Part shown: positions 1-7,515 of the stretch, in pieces
Layout of the letters: every line of letters starts with the position of its first letter
Numbering within the stretch: the first letter of the stretch is position 1
DNA from: Alkanindiges hydrocarboniclasticus
GTDB lineage: Bacteria > Pseudomonadota > Gammaproteobacteria > Pseudomonadales > Moraxellaceae
DNA length: 64,000 nt
Direction of reading: 5' to 3'
Assembly (NCBI RefSeq): GCF_001982605.1
Contig: NZ_MLCN01000018.1
Span: 1 to 64,000 of the forward strand
Notes under the pieces: model-generated
Database searches by the model: none
Told to the model about the DNA's origin: nothing
What the model saw: the letters and a program-made list of their open reading frames with translations, nothing else
Program-made: the position numbers and the translations under genes

Positions 1-1
1 A

Positions 2-478
2 TGTAGTTCTATGAAAAATTTAGAAAATACTGAGCAGATTAATTTCCATGGTTTAAATTTTAATGATAGAGAATATTTAATAGGAGATATTGAAGATAAT
101 ATAAGTTCGAAATATTTTGAATTTAGTCAAACAGATAAATGCAATAATTATGTTAACTCTAAAAAAGCTATAGATCTATTATATAAAGATAAGAAATTAA
201 TATCTATTTTTATTGGTTATGGCAATAAATCCGTAGTTACTTCACACGGCATAAAAAATGGTATGACTGACAAAGATGTTTATGAAAATTATAAAGATTT
301 TAAAGTTATAAAAGAGCATAGTGAAGGAGCTGGAGATAGTCAAGATGATTTTACCTATAAAATCCATGACAAAGAAAATAACCTAAAAAATGAAATTGTC
401 TTTGATATAGTAAATGGCAAAGTTATGGGTATGCATGTCAGCCAAAAAGGCCTAGATGGCTATATTTGTGATGAGTAA
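2..478 (+). CDS. Hypothetical lipoprotein, 5' end outside the window
   Basis: The frame is open to the left edge and ends at a TAA. The first in-window ATG (position 11) has no ribosome binding site, and the codons just before it read Cys-Ser-Ser. That is what follows the lipobox cysteine of many Moraxellaceae lipoproteins, so the signal peptide probably lies outside the window. The visible 155 residues are hydrophilic and AT-rich. A GI-NGMTDKDVYENY segment near the middle resembles the 'G-V-G-T-EVY--Y' pattern of small periplasmic repeat-type proteins. Two cysteines (in DKCNNY and near the C-terminus) could pair. No function is recognised. The lipoprotein reading is an inference. Confidence 0.6.
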   Translation, partial: CSSMKNLENTEQINFHGLNFNDREYLIGDIEDNISSKYFEFSQTDKCNNYVNSKKAIDLLYKDKKLISIFIGYGNKSVVTSHGIKNGMTDKDVYENYKDFKVIKEHSEGAGDSQDDFTYKIHDKENNLKNEIVFDIVNGKVMGMHVSQKGLDGYICDE

Positions 479-973
479 TTTATAGAAAATAAAACAAAAA
501 GAAAAAACCTTATTTATTGAAATAATTGATTCATCTTATAACTCATAAATAAAATATTATATGTATAAAACTAGCTTATATCAGATTGGTAAGATTAATA
601 ATAAGATACTATTAAAAGATGATAATAAATATATTGGGTGAAAATGTATATATTTTTGAGGAAGTATCTGAAAGGCGAATTCACTATGATCTAAATGATA
701 TTGCCTCAATTAAGAAATGGTTAGATAAGTATTATTAATTGAATGTATAGCTAATTGAATGGTAAGCTATATAAAAATTATAGGATATTATGACATTAAA
801 GTGGATTATTTACGCCCTTAATAAAGTTAACTTTTCTCTTTTATCCAATTCCCCCTTTTCATCTGCTCATTTTTTGACTAACCTAGCCTGCAAAACAATC
901 GACATGCATCCATAAGGTATCAATCAATAGCTGCAGTCGATATAACACAAAAAATTGAGTTGGGGGAAAACTC
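479..973. other. AT-rich intergenic stretch with a possible gene remnant
   Basis: About 495 bases with no intact gene. It holds the frameshifted small ORF described separately (561-738). Immediately before the ATG at 974 there is a short hairpin (GAGTT at 957-961 with AACTC at 969-973) whose loop contains the G-rich ribosome binding site of the next gene. No tRNA or convincing terminator was seen. Confidence 0.4.
561..738 (+). pseudogene. Frameshifted small AT-rich gene remnant
   Basis: An ORF starting at ATG 561 runs to a stop at 639-641. An overlapping frame then continues to TAA at 736-738. Skipping one G in the GGG at about 637-639 joins the two into one protein-like chain of about 59 residues. 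It runs from MYKTSLYQIGKINNK through NKYIGENVYIFEE to SIKKWLDKYY. The joined product has normal composition, which either half alone lacks. No family is recognised and no strong ribosome binding site is visible. It could be decay, a sequencing error or chance. Confidence 0.3.
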
Positions 974-1963
974 ATGTTTTGCAGTGAATGCCGTGCCCAG
1001 AATAATCTGGTAGCACGCTATTGTGTCGGCTGTGGTAGCGAATTAAAGCATTTCTTTATTGATAACACGCCAGCCTCAATGACGGTGTCAGCTTTTACCA
1101 CGCATGATTCTACCGAGTCTGGTGCAGCGTATAAATCCTTGTCCAGAAAAGAGCAGTATCAGGCAGTTATTGGTAGCAATCAGGAACATTACCTGAAAAA
1201 GTTTCTGGAATTTGACCGTGAGGGTAAGGGCAGACCCAGCTGGCACTGGCCTGCCTTTTTTGTCACGTTTTACTGGATGCTCTATCGTAAAATGTGGCGT
1301 AATGCGCTGCTTTATTTTGTATTACCCTACATGACTTTGTTCATTATTGGAATAACGATTGCCATAATAGGAGGTGCTGTTGCACCGATTGCTGGCCTGT
1401 TATATGTAGGCTTAATGGTGGGTTTGTGGTTTGTGCCTGCATTTTATGCCGATGCCTTGTACTACAACCATTGCCGACAGGTAATTGCCAGTGCGCGCCA
1501 GCAAACCAGCCATCCCCATCGTTTGTATGGCGTACTCAGCACCCGTGGCGGCACCAGTAATTTATTTATCATTATTGTTGTTTTTATTTCATTTGTGATG
1601 ATGGTGGGCATTCTGGCAGCCATAGCCATTCCTGCTTATAGTAACTATGTGCTCCGCGCCAAGACAACCGAAGCAGCAATGCTGGGACAAAAAGCCACCA
1701 GTGCTGTAGATCATTATTACCAGCGTCATCATCAGTTTCCATCCAGTATGCTGGACACTGAACTGACGAAAACCTTGCCGCAAGCAGTAAAAGCCATTGA
1801 TATTGATAATCAAACAGGCCACATCAGTATCATGCTGTCCAACACGGGTAGCACGGATCGCGCGCTGCTATTTAAGCCTGTCATGCAGGTGGGCAATACC
1901 ATAGTCTGGGGCTGTAGCGGACAGTATATTGCCAAAGTTAATTTGCCACGCCAATGCCAGTAG
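974..1963 (+). CDS. Zinc-ribbon / DUF2628 / type IV pilin-like fusion membrane protein
   Basis: 329 residues with three parts. An N-terminal zinc ribbon has C3, C6, C17 and C20. A DUF2628-like membrane region spans about residues 66-175 and includes WHWPAFFVTFYWMLYRKMWRN and hydrophobic helices. The C-terminal part, from about residue 200, is clearly pilin-like: GILAAIAIPAYSNYV, then a basic helix, then a WGC...LPRQC ending like the C-terminal disulfide loop of PilA-type pilins. The GFTLIE prepilin-peptidase site is missing, so the pilin helix probably serves as a fixed membrane anchor. The G-rich ribosome binding site just before ATG 974 supports this start. The gene stands alone. Its role is unknown; envelope sensing or scaffolding is a guess. 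Confidence 0.8.
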   Translation: MFCSECRAQNNLVARYCVGCGSELKHFFIDNTPASMTVSAFTTHDSTESGAAYKSLSRKEQYQAVIGSNQEHYLKKFLEFDREGKGRPSWHWPAFFVTFYWMLYRKMWRNALLYFVLPYMTLFIIGITIAIIGGAVAPIAGLLYVGLMVGLWFVPAFYADALYYNHCRQVIASARQQTSHPHRLYGVLSTRGGTSNLFIIIVVFISFVMMVGILAAIAIPAYSNYVLRAKTTEAAMLGQKATSAVDHYYQRHHQFPSSMLDTELTKTLPQAVKAIDIDNQTGHISIMLSNTGSTDRALLFKPVMQVGNTIVWGCSGQYIAKVNLPRQCQ

Positions 1964-1996
1964 TTAGGGATAAACCGCCAGATATAAGCAGTTTCT

Positions 1997-2347
1997 TTAA
2001 CCTGCCAATGCAGCGTAACGGGTCGGCTCAAAACCTACCAGAATATGCTCACCGCTGACCAGTACTGGCCGCTTAATCATGCTGGGATTGTCCTGTAAAG
2101 CCTGTAGCGTGTGCTGTGGACTGGATAAAATTGCAGTCTGCTGCTCTGGGCTAAACTTGCGCCAGGTGGTGCCCTTTTTATTGAGCAAAACGTCAAGGCC
2201 AACTCGACTGGCCCAGTGCTCAAGCGTATTTAAGTCAATTCCCTGTTTTTTATAGTCATGAAACTCATAAGCCAGTTGCTGGGCATCCAGCTGATCAAAG
2301 GCTTTTTTCATGGTGCTACAAGTTTTGATGCCATAAATCTTTAACAT
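1997..2347 (-). CDS. yffB: ArsC/Spx-family protein (YffB type)
   Basis: A 116-residue protein of the thioredoxin-like ArsC family. It opens with the fold's beta strand and a single active-site-like cysteine (YGIKTCSTMKKA), and continues with the YffB-type segment GLDVLLNKKGTTWRKF. Near the C-terminus are NPSMIKRPVL and VGFEPTRY, typical of the YffB branch. Length matches the family (about 115-120). The biological substrate of YffB proteins is not settled; glutathione-dependent thiol reduction has been proposed. The gene is convergent with the zinc-ribbon/pilin gene, 33 bases away. Confidence 0.85.
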   Translation of the reverse strand: MLKIYGIKTCSTMKKAFDQLDAQQLAYEFHDYKKQGIDLNTLEHWASRVGLDVLLNKKGTTWRKFSPEQQTAILSSPQHTLQALQDNPSMIKRPVLVSGEHILVGFEPTRYAALAG

Positions 2348-2460
2348 AGTGGCTTCTCAATAGATGGGCAGCACATGATAGTCAATGTTGCCAGCAAAAA
2401 TCCAATGGGTGTCACCCCAGCCGATGAATGAGGATTTCCAGAGTTTTGAAAAAGCAATTT

Positions 2461-2682
2461 TTAATTTCTGGATAGTTTGACCATGCTGCAGGACACATAT
2501 TTTTCCTGCTGGTTGGGGCCTAGAATATAGCAGGCTTCCTTACCCAGATCGTACTCATAAATCACATTGGTTGAATTCTGCTTGGTACTAAAAAAGCCCA
2601 GATAGGCAAAAATTGCGGCACAAACCAGCAATAAAATGGTCAGCAAGCTGTAGAGCGTCAGATGAAATTTATTAGAAAACAT
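2461..2682 (-). CDS. Small single-pass membrane protein, unknown function
   Basis: A 73-residue ORF with one strong N-terminal hydrophobic helix (about residues 8-30, LTLYSLLTILLLVCAAIFAY). A short hydrophilic tail follows with two cysteines in the ACYILG and YVSCSM contexts. It looks like an inner-membrane protein with a periplasmic tail or an uncleaved signal anchor. The family is not recognised. It lies between the ArsC-family gene and the small RNA, all on the minus strand. Confidence 0.55.
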   Translation of the reverse strand: MFSNKFHLTLYSLLTILLLVCAAIFAYLGFFSTKQNSTNVIYEYDLGKEACYILGPNQQEKYVSCSMVKLSRN

Positions 2683-2767
2683 AGCGACTTTACTGATTTG
2701 TTATGGGGCTATAAAAAAATAGGCTGATAAAAACTGACAAAAAAATTAAAAAACATATTCAGCAAAT

Positions 2768-2922
2768 GGAGAAAACCCGCGCCAATATCATCCTGATAGC
2801 GCGGGTCTCAAGTCAACGTCCTGTCTTTGCTTCCATACAGCTTTGTAATGTCCTACACTACAAAACCTTTTCATCCTACGGCAGTCCTTCCTTTCTGGTC
2901 ATCCTGACCGACTTCCCTGTGC
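2768..2922 (-). ncRNA. Rsm/Csr-type CsrA-sequestering small RNA (RsmX/Y/Z-like)
   Basis: A minus-strand transcript of about 155 nt is predicted. Read on that strand it carries nine GGA motifs, seen as TCC on the plus strand at 2914, 2902, 2889, 2885, 2874, 2851, 2832, 2819 and 2791. Three sit in hairpin loops as CsrA/RsmA likes them: GGTC-AGGAT-GACC (2897-2909), a nine-base-pair stem TTTGTAGTG with loop TAGGA (2842-2864), and TATC-AGGAT-GATA (2786-2798) inside the terminator loop. A TATGCT -10 element lies at 2934-2929. A GacA-type box is centred about 68 bp upstream of the predicted start. In pseudomonads such RNAs are GacA-activated and titrate RsmA/CsrA. No coding potential is seen here. 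Assignment is by motif, not by homology search. Confidence 0.8.
2770..2806 (-). terminator. Intrinsic terminator of the Rsm-like RNA
   Basis: On the minus strand an ACCCGCGC / GCGCGGGT stem (2806-2799 with 2782-2775) is followed by TTTT. The 16-base loop contains a smaller hairpin presenting AGGAT, so the terminator doubles as a probable CsrA-binding site. Confidence 0.85.
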
Positions 2923-2981
2923 CGTAAGAGCATAATGCGCTTTTATCGTTTGTTTGAAAATAGTAAATTAACGTCATGTTC

Positions 2982-2999
2982 TGTACGCCTAGGCTTACA
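2982..2999 (-). promoter_or_regulatory. GacA-type upstream activating box
   Basis: On the minus strand the site reads TGTAAG-CCTAGG-CGTACA. The known GacA consensus is TGTAAG-N6-CTTACA, so there is one mismatch. Its centre is about 68 bp upstream of the predicted small-RNA start (about 2922), inside the usual range for GacA activation. The -35 region of that promoter is weak, as expected for an activated promoter. Confidence 0.75.
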
Positions 3000-3043
3000 A
3001 AGCGTGAACACAGTCACAAAAGAAATGACTACGCAAAATTCAC

Positions 3044-3826
3044 TTAGAGTACATAATCAATAACCACGGGTGCATGGTCACTAAAGCGTTCGTCCCGGTA
3101 AATAAAGGCATTGGCCACCCGGTTTCGCCAGTCCGGGGATACCACGTGATAGTCAATCCGCCAGCCGACATTGTTGGACCATGCCTGTCCCCGATTAGAC
3201 CACCACGAATATTCCTGCGTAGTTGGATGATGAACCCGGAAGGCATCCACATAGCCTAATTCATTATATAAGGTGTCCAGCCACGCACGTTCATGCGGCA
3301 AGACGCCAGAATTTTTCTGGTTACCTTTCCAGTTTTTAATATCAATTTCTTTGTGCACAATATTGTAGTCACCGCACACAATGATGGATCTGCCCTGTTC
3401 GCGCCATTGTTTAAAATGAACCAGCATTTCCTGTAAAAATAAATCCTTGCGCGCTTGTGCGTCATCACCGCTGGAACCGGATGGTAAATATAGCGAGGCC
3501 ACCACAAACTGCTGGTTATCATCTGTTTGAAACTCGGCAGCCGTAAACCGGCCTTGCGTGTCGCAAATCTCAAAACCCAGTCCATTGTTAATGCGGCTAA
3601 ACGGATAACGGCTATAAATGGCCGTGCCGGAATAGCCGGGTTTTTCAGCATGACACAGGTGCATGTGCCAGCCTTCCGGTTTGTGTTCTTGTAGCCATTG
3701 ATGCGGTTGCAGCCGGGTTTCCTGCATACAAACAATGTCGGCCCCCGAATTTTCCAGCCAGTTAAAAAAACCCTTGGCCGTGGCCGAGCGTAAACCGTTT
3801 ACATTAATTGACACCACCCGAAGCAT
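3044..3826 (-). CDS. crc: Crc / exodeoxyribonuclease III family protein
   Basis: About 260 residues from the ATG at 3826 ([14 protein letters not shown]), which has GGGGC just upstream; an earlier in-frame ATG at 3859 adds 11 unlikely residues. It has the full exonuclease III-type fold: E in MQETRL, D and N in GDYNIV, the [13 protein letters not shown] segment, and the [10 protein letters not shown] catalytic histidine near the end. The position divergent from pyrE is the Pseudomonas arrangement of crc, the Hfq-partner catabolite repression protein. Pseudomonas Crc has lost the nuclease residues, whereas this one keeps them. It could be a nuclease, a regulator or both. The Rsm-like RNA lies just downstream on the same strand. 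Confidence 0.8.
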   Translation of the reverse strand: MLRVVSINVNGLRSATAKGFFNWLENSGADIVCMQETRLQPHQWLQEHKPEGWHMHLCHAEKPGYSGTAIYSRYPFSRINNGLGFEICDTQGRFTAAEFQTDDNQQFVVASLYLPSGSSGDDAQARKDLFLQEMLVHFKQWREQGRSIIVCGDYNIVHKEIDIKNWKGNQKNSGVLPHERAWLDTLYNELGYVDAFRVHHPTTQEYSWWSNRGQAWSNNVGWRIDYHVVSPDWRNRVANAFIYRDERFSDHAPVVIDYVL

Positions 3827-3927
3827 TTTTGCCCCAGTGCCTGAATCCTTTGCTATCATGCGCGCTGATTACCTTGTATACCTTAACCGTTGTGGTTAAT
3901 AAACTATTGAATAAACAGGAGCCTGCC

Positions 3928-4578
3928 ATGTCATCTGTTCAGCCTTTTAGTCCTCAAGCATTGATCGAACTGGCGTTAAAACGTGGTGTGCTCAAGTTTG
4001 GTGAGTTTACTTTAAAATCTGGCCGGGTTAGCCCCTATTTTTTTAATGCCGGCCTGCTTAATGATGGCGAGGCCTTGTCGTTGCTGGCGAGTGGCTATGC
4101 CGACAAGTTGATGAACTGTGAAGGCGTGAGCGTGATTTTTGGCCCAGCGTATAAAGGGATTCCGTTTGTAGCCGCCACCGCATCAGCCTTGTGGCATCAG
4201 CATGGCGTGAATGTACCATGGGGCTTTAATCGCAAGGAAGCCAAGGATCATGGCGAGGGTGGCATGCTGGTAGGCGCTGATGTGAAAGGCCAGCGCGTGT
4301 GGATTATTGATGATGTGATTACGGCGGGCACGGCCATCCGTGAAGTGGTTGATATCCTGCAACATGCCGGAGCAACCATTGCCGGTGTGCTGGTCGCGCT
4401 GGATCGTCAGGAAAAGGGACAAGGTGAGCTGTCGGCCATTCAGGAAGTGGAAAAACAGCTAAATATTCCGGTGCATGCGTTAATCACCATGCAGGATCTG
4501 ATGGATTATTTAAAGAAAAATAACCGCAGTGATGACTTGGGAAAAATGCAGGCTTATCGCGAAAAGTATGGGGTGTAA
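3928..4578 (+). CDS. pyrE: Orotate phosphoribosyltransferase
   Basis: 216 residues, the usual length for PyrE. It transfers ribose phosphate from PRPP to orotate to make OMP in pyrimidine synthesis. Visible marks are [16 protein letters not shown] at the N-terminus, the FGPAYKGIP loop, the flexible loop [11 protein letters not shown], and the PRPP-binding motif [13 protein letters not shown] at about residues 122-134. The start is the ATG at 3928, which has AGGAG nine bases upstream ([10 protein letters not shown]); a longer open frame from 3808 overlaps the divergent crc gene and is not needed. Confidence 0.96.
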   Translation: MSSVQPFSPQALIELALKRGVLKFGEFTLKSGRVSPYFFNAGLLNDGEALSLLASGYADKLMNCEGVSVIFGPAYKGIPFVAATASALWHQHGVNVPWGFNRKEAKDHGEGGMLVGADVKGQRVWIIDDVITAGTAIREVVDILQHAGATIAGVLVALDRQEKGQGELSAIQEVEKQLNIPVHALITMQDLMDYLKKNNRSDDLGKMQAYREKYGV

Positions 4579-4601
4579 GCTGGTTAAATAACATGCTAGT
4601 A

Positions 4602-4632
4602 TGTACACACTGAATAAAAAATGGTGTGTACA
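4602..4632. promoter_or_regulatory. Inverted-repeat operator over the vapB start
   Basis: A perfect nine-base inverted repeat, TGTACACAC (4602-4610) and GTGTGTACA (4624-4632), flanks a 13-base AT-rich spacer. An extended -10-like element (TGCTAGTAT, 4594-4602) touches its left arm, and the vapB ATG (4621) lies in the spacer. This is the expected geometry for self-repression by a VapBC complex. Operator function is inferred from position and symmetry. Confidence 0.65.
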
Positions 4633-4908
4633 GTGACCGAGTATATTACCCGTGTGTTTAAAAACGGCAATAGTCAGGCGGTGCGTATTCCGGCCGAATT
4701 ACGCCTCAATAGTGACCGTGTAGAAATTTATAAAAATGAGCAGGGTGATTTAGTGATTCATCCGATTCCAGTTGCAAGTTCTCAAAAGGTTGGTGATGAA
4801 ATTGCAGCAATTTTAGCGGATTTTCCTGACGATTTTATTGAGACACTGGAACGTAATCAAAAAGAAGCAACGAGTATTTTTGATGAGCCAGAGCACGAAC
4901 CCTTATGA
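4621..4908 (+). CDS. vapB: VapB-type antitoxin (AbrB/MazE-like)
   Basis: 95 residues. The N-terminal half is an AbrB-type swapped-hairpin DNA-binding domain, with RVFKNGNSQAVRIPAELRL then VEIYKNEQGDLVIHPIP. The acidic C-terminal half (DFPDDFIETLERN...DEPEHEP) suits wrapping around the toxin. It would neutralise VapC and repress its own operon. The ATG at 4621 lacks a clear ribosome binding site and sits within the operator, so the message may be nearly leaderless or start at a later GTG. It overlaps vapC by four bases (ATGA), a sign of coupled translation. Confidence 0.88.
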   Translation: MVCTVTEYITRVFKNGNSQAVRIPAELRLNSDRVEIYKNEQGDLVIHPIPVASSQKVGDEIAAILADFPDDFIETLERNQKEATSIFDEPEHEPL

Positions 4909-5321
4909 TTTATATGGTTGATACAAATATATTGATCTATCAAATGAAAAATATGTTTCCTCAGATAGCCGTACGAATCAATATGGCCGAGGAACAGGAC
5001 GCTCAGTTGGTAATGTCATTTGTCACTTATACCGAATTGCTCAAAGGTGCGGAAAACAGCACACAAAAGTTAAAAGTTTTGAAGCGGATTGCGCAGCTGG
5101 CAGAGAAAATTAAAGTGGTATATCCAAACAATTCAAAAATTTGCCAGCACTATGCAACTCAATTTCAACAGTTAAAGCAAGCAGGCACACCCATTGGTAA
5201 TCATGATTTGTGGATTGCCTGTCATGCCTTGGCTGAACAAGCTGTTCTGGTGACCCATAATGTGCGTGAGTTTCAGCGGATTGATGGCTTGGTGATTGAG
5301 GATTGGGCTGAAGAAAAATAA
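4905..5321 (+). CDS. vapC: VapC-type toxin, PIN-domain ribonuclease
   Basis: 138 residues with a PIN domain: MVDTNILIYQMK carries the first acidic residue (Asp6), TYTELLKGAE the second, and the later IGNHDLWIACHALAE plus VTHNVREFQRI segment the C-terminal acidic site. VapC toxins cleave specific RNAs, often initiator tRNA or the 23S sarcin-ricin loop; the target here is unknown. The gene overlaps vapB by four bases. The actual start could be the second methionine (MVDTN, 4914). The active-site residues look intact, so the toxin is probably functional. Confidence 0.9.
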   Translation: MIYMVDTNILIYQMKNMFPQIAVRINMAEEQDAQLVMSFVTYTELLKGAENSTQKLKVLKRIAQLAEKIKVVYPNNSKICQHYATQFQQLKQAGTPIGNHDLWIACHALAEQAVLVTHNVREFQRIDGLVIEDWAEEK

Positions 5322-5436
5322 ACGTAGTGATGATTTTTCGAGAAAGCAAACATGCAAGGGAGTGGTTAGGGTTTAAATGCTTAGGATTAATATAAGAATA
5401 ATCGCATGTATTTATTGATAATTTTTATGTGTAAAA

Positions 5437-5903
5437 ATGATTAACTCAAGTGTTGTTTTCAAAGTCAAAACAATTGAGAAATTATGGTTTTTTATTATTT
5501 TAACTAGAGTATTTGCTTCGATTCTAATGCCAATTCTAGAGTTTCTAGGATATGGAAAAATTTATATGGTTATAAAAGCTTTTTTACATCTTTTTTGTCA
5601 TCAACTAACTTATAGAAACATTAACTTTTATGAGTACCCATTAGGAATTTGCAATAGGTGTTTTTCTTTCTATATATCTTTGGCATTTTTTTAGGATTAA
5701 ATGTATTTTATAGCCTAACTCTTAACATGAATAGAGCTATAGGTACATTATTGATGCTGCCTCTATTCATTGACGGAAGTTTTCAATTTTTGCTACAATT
5801 AGAAAGCACCACAGGGATGAGAATTATTACAGTATTTCTTGCTGCAATGGGTTGTGCAGTATCGTTTGGAATATTAGAAAAAAGGCAAAAAATTGAAAAT
5901 TAA
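5437..5903 (+). pseudogene. DUF2085 membrane protein gene, frame broken at a T run
   Basis: The first half (5437-5694) has the family landmark FCHQLTYRN and the ICNRCFSFYISLAFF segment, then stops at TAG. The second half (from about 5690 in another frame) continues with LGLNVFYSL, the PLFIDGSFQF motif and the TGMRIITVFLAA segment. DUF2085 proteins have exactly this order: FCHQ, CxRC, P-DG-Q, then TG. Adding one T to the seven-T run at 5686-5692 restores a single protein of about 155 residues with several membrane helices. It may be phase variation at a homopolymer, decay, or a base-calling error. It lies in an AT-rich patch. Function of the family is unknown. Confidence 0.75.
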
Positions 5904-6462
5904 ATGGTTAATATTTTCCGCTATCCTATTTTTTTCAACTGTAGGATATGCGGATAGCTATGATGACCAAGTTGCCATAAGAGAAGCAGCCAAGCAACTA
6001 CATAATTATGATTCTGCGAGAATGCAAGAAGCGCAGGGCAAGTATAATCAGAGTTCCTATAGATCATCTTCTAGCTCTGATGATAAAATTGCTGGCCTTA
6101 TTTGTCTATTTGCTATAGGTACAATGTGTTATTTTGCATTTATACATCCTCGCCTAAAGGAACAAGATACACGCGAAAATCTTCAACCTCGTTATTTTGA
6201 TCCTAATACCTTGACGCAAGCGCAAATAACCGAAAAGCTTCAAAAAGAAAAGCTTGCTGATGAAAATCTATTCGCTCAAGCGAGATCGCTAGGTTGGAGT
6301 GATGATAATGATCGCAAATGCGCTAAATGCTATGAAACTATAAAACTGCGAGCTTTAAAGTGTAAACACTGCCATACAGAATATAGCTTTGATGAGGTAG
6401 AGTCATATATAAAAGAATCTGCTTCAGACTTTATTTTGTCTATGAATATTAAAAACTCTTGA
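5893..6462 (+). CDS. Membrane protein with C-terminal zinc ribbon, unknown
   Basis: 189 residues starting at a TTG (5893) that overlaps the end of the DUF2085 frame, which suggests coupled translation. It has a signal peptide (MKIKWLIFSAILFFSTVGYA), a Ser-rich linker, one membrane helix at about 66-84, a Gln/Lys-rich cytoplasmic stretch, and a zinc ribbon (KCAKC...CKHCHTEY) near residues 144-163. The layout puts the zinc ribbon in the cytoplasm if the first helix is cleaved or crosses outward. No known family is recognised. The low G+C matches the upstream broken gene. Confidence 0.65.
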   Translation: MKIKWLIFSAILFFSTVGYADSYDDQVAIREAAKQLHNYDSARMQEAQGKYNQSSYRSSSSSDDKIAGLICLFAIGTMCYFAFIHPRLKEQDTRENLQPRYFDPNTLTQAQITEKLQKEKLADENLFAQARSLGWSDDNDRKCAKCYETIKLRALKCKHCHTEYSFDEVESYIKESASDFILSMNIKNS

Positions 6463-6561
6463 TAATTATCATTTTTTCTCTTTTAGATAAAAACTTCTCA
6501 ACAAAAAAAATGATCAGCTCAGCTATACTTCCGTATCTTTAAAAATTAGCGATAAAAAACA

Positions 6562-7515
6562 ATGCGCGTTCTGGTTGTGATGGATCCCATCGAAAATATT
6601 AACCTCAAAAAAGATACCACGATTGCCATGTTGTGGGCGGCCAAGCGTCGTGGCCATACCTTGGGTTATGCATTGCAGGATGACCTGTTTATTGATGCAG
6701 GCAAAGCCTTTGGCACGATTGCGCCTTTAAATGTATTTGAAGATTATGCCGATAGAAACGGACATTATTTTGAGTTGGGTGACAAACAGCGGGAATCACT
6801 GGCCAGCTATGATGTAATCCTGATGCGCAAAGATCCGCCGTTCGATTTGCGCTTTATTTATAGCACTTATATTCTGGAACAGGCTGAACGCGAAGGCGCA
6901 TGGATTATCAATAAGCCGCAGTCCTTACGTGACTGCAATGAAAAGCTGTTTGCCACCCAGTTTAGCGAGTTGCAAGTGCCAACCTTGGTCACTTCACAGG
7001 AAAGCCTAATCCGTGAGTTTTTAGCCACATATGGCGATATTATTGTCAAACCCCTGGATGGCATGGGCGGCACGGGTATTTTCCGCTTGACGGTGGGCAG
7101 TCCCAATGTGGGTTCAACGCTGGAAATGCTGACTATTTTGGGCACGCAGCCGATTATGGCGCAGCGTTATATTCCTGAAATTGTCGATGGCGATAAACGT
7201 ATTTTAATGATTAATGGTGAACCCGTGCCGTATTGTCTGGCGCGCATTCCACAAGCAGGTGAAACACGCGGTAATCTGGCGGCCGGTGGTCGTGGCGAAG
7301 CCCGCCCTTTAACGGATAAAGACAAAGCCATTGCTGCCAAAATTGGCCCGACGTTACGTGAAAAAGGGCTGGTATTTGTTGGGCTGGATGTAATTGGCGA
7401 GTATGTGACTGAAATTAATGTCACCAGCCCAACCTGTGTGCGTGAAATTGATGCGCAGTTTGGCACTTCCATTGCCGATGACCTGTTTGCAGTGCTGGAA
7501 CAGGGACGTCATTAA
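6562..7515 (+). CDS. gshB: Glutathione synthetase
   Basis: 317 residues, the same size as other bacterial GshB. It joins gamma-glutamylcysteine and glycine with ATP to make glutathione in the cytoplasm. The start MRVLVVMDPIENINLKKDTT and the MRKDPPFDLRFIYSTYIL segment are family hallmarks. The ATP-grasp part includes VKPLDGMGGTGIFRL (about 154-168) and EINVTSPTCVREID near the end. The stop codon shares its last base with the ATG of the following PhyH gene, so the two are likely one transcript. Confidence 0.96.
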   Translation: MRVLVVMDPIENINLKKDTTIAMLWAAKRRGHTLGYALQDDLFIDAGKAFGTIAPLNVFEDYADRNGHYFELGDKQRESLASYDVILMRKDPPFDLRFIYSTYILEQAEREGAWIINKPQSLRDCNEKLFATQFSELQVPTLVTSQESLIREFLATYGDIIVKPLDGMGGTGIFRLTVGSPNVGSTLEMLTILGTQPIMAQRYIPEIVDGDKRILMINGEPVPYCLARIPQAGETRGNLAAGGRGEARPLTDKDKAIAAKIGPTLREKGLVFVGLDVIGEYVTEINVTSPTCVREIDAQFGTSIADDLFAVLEQGRH

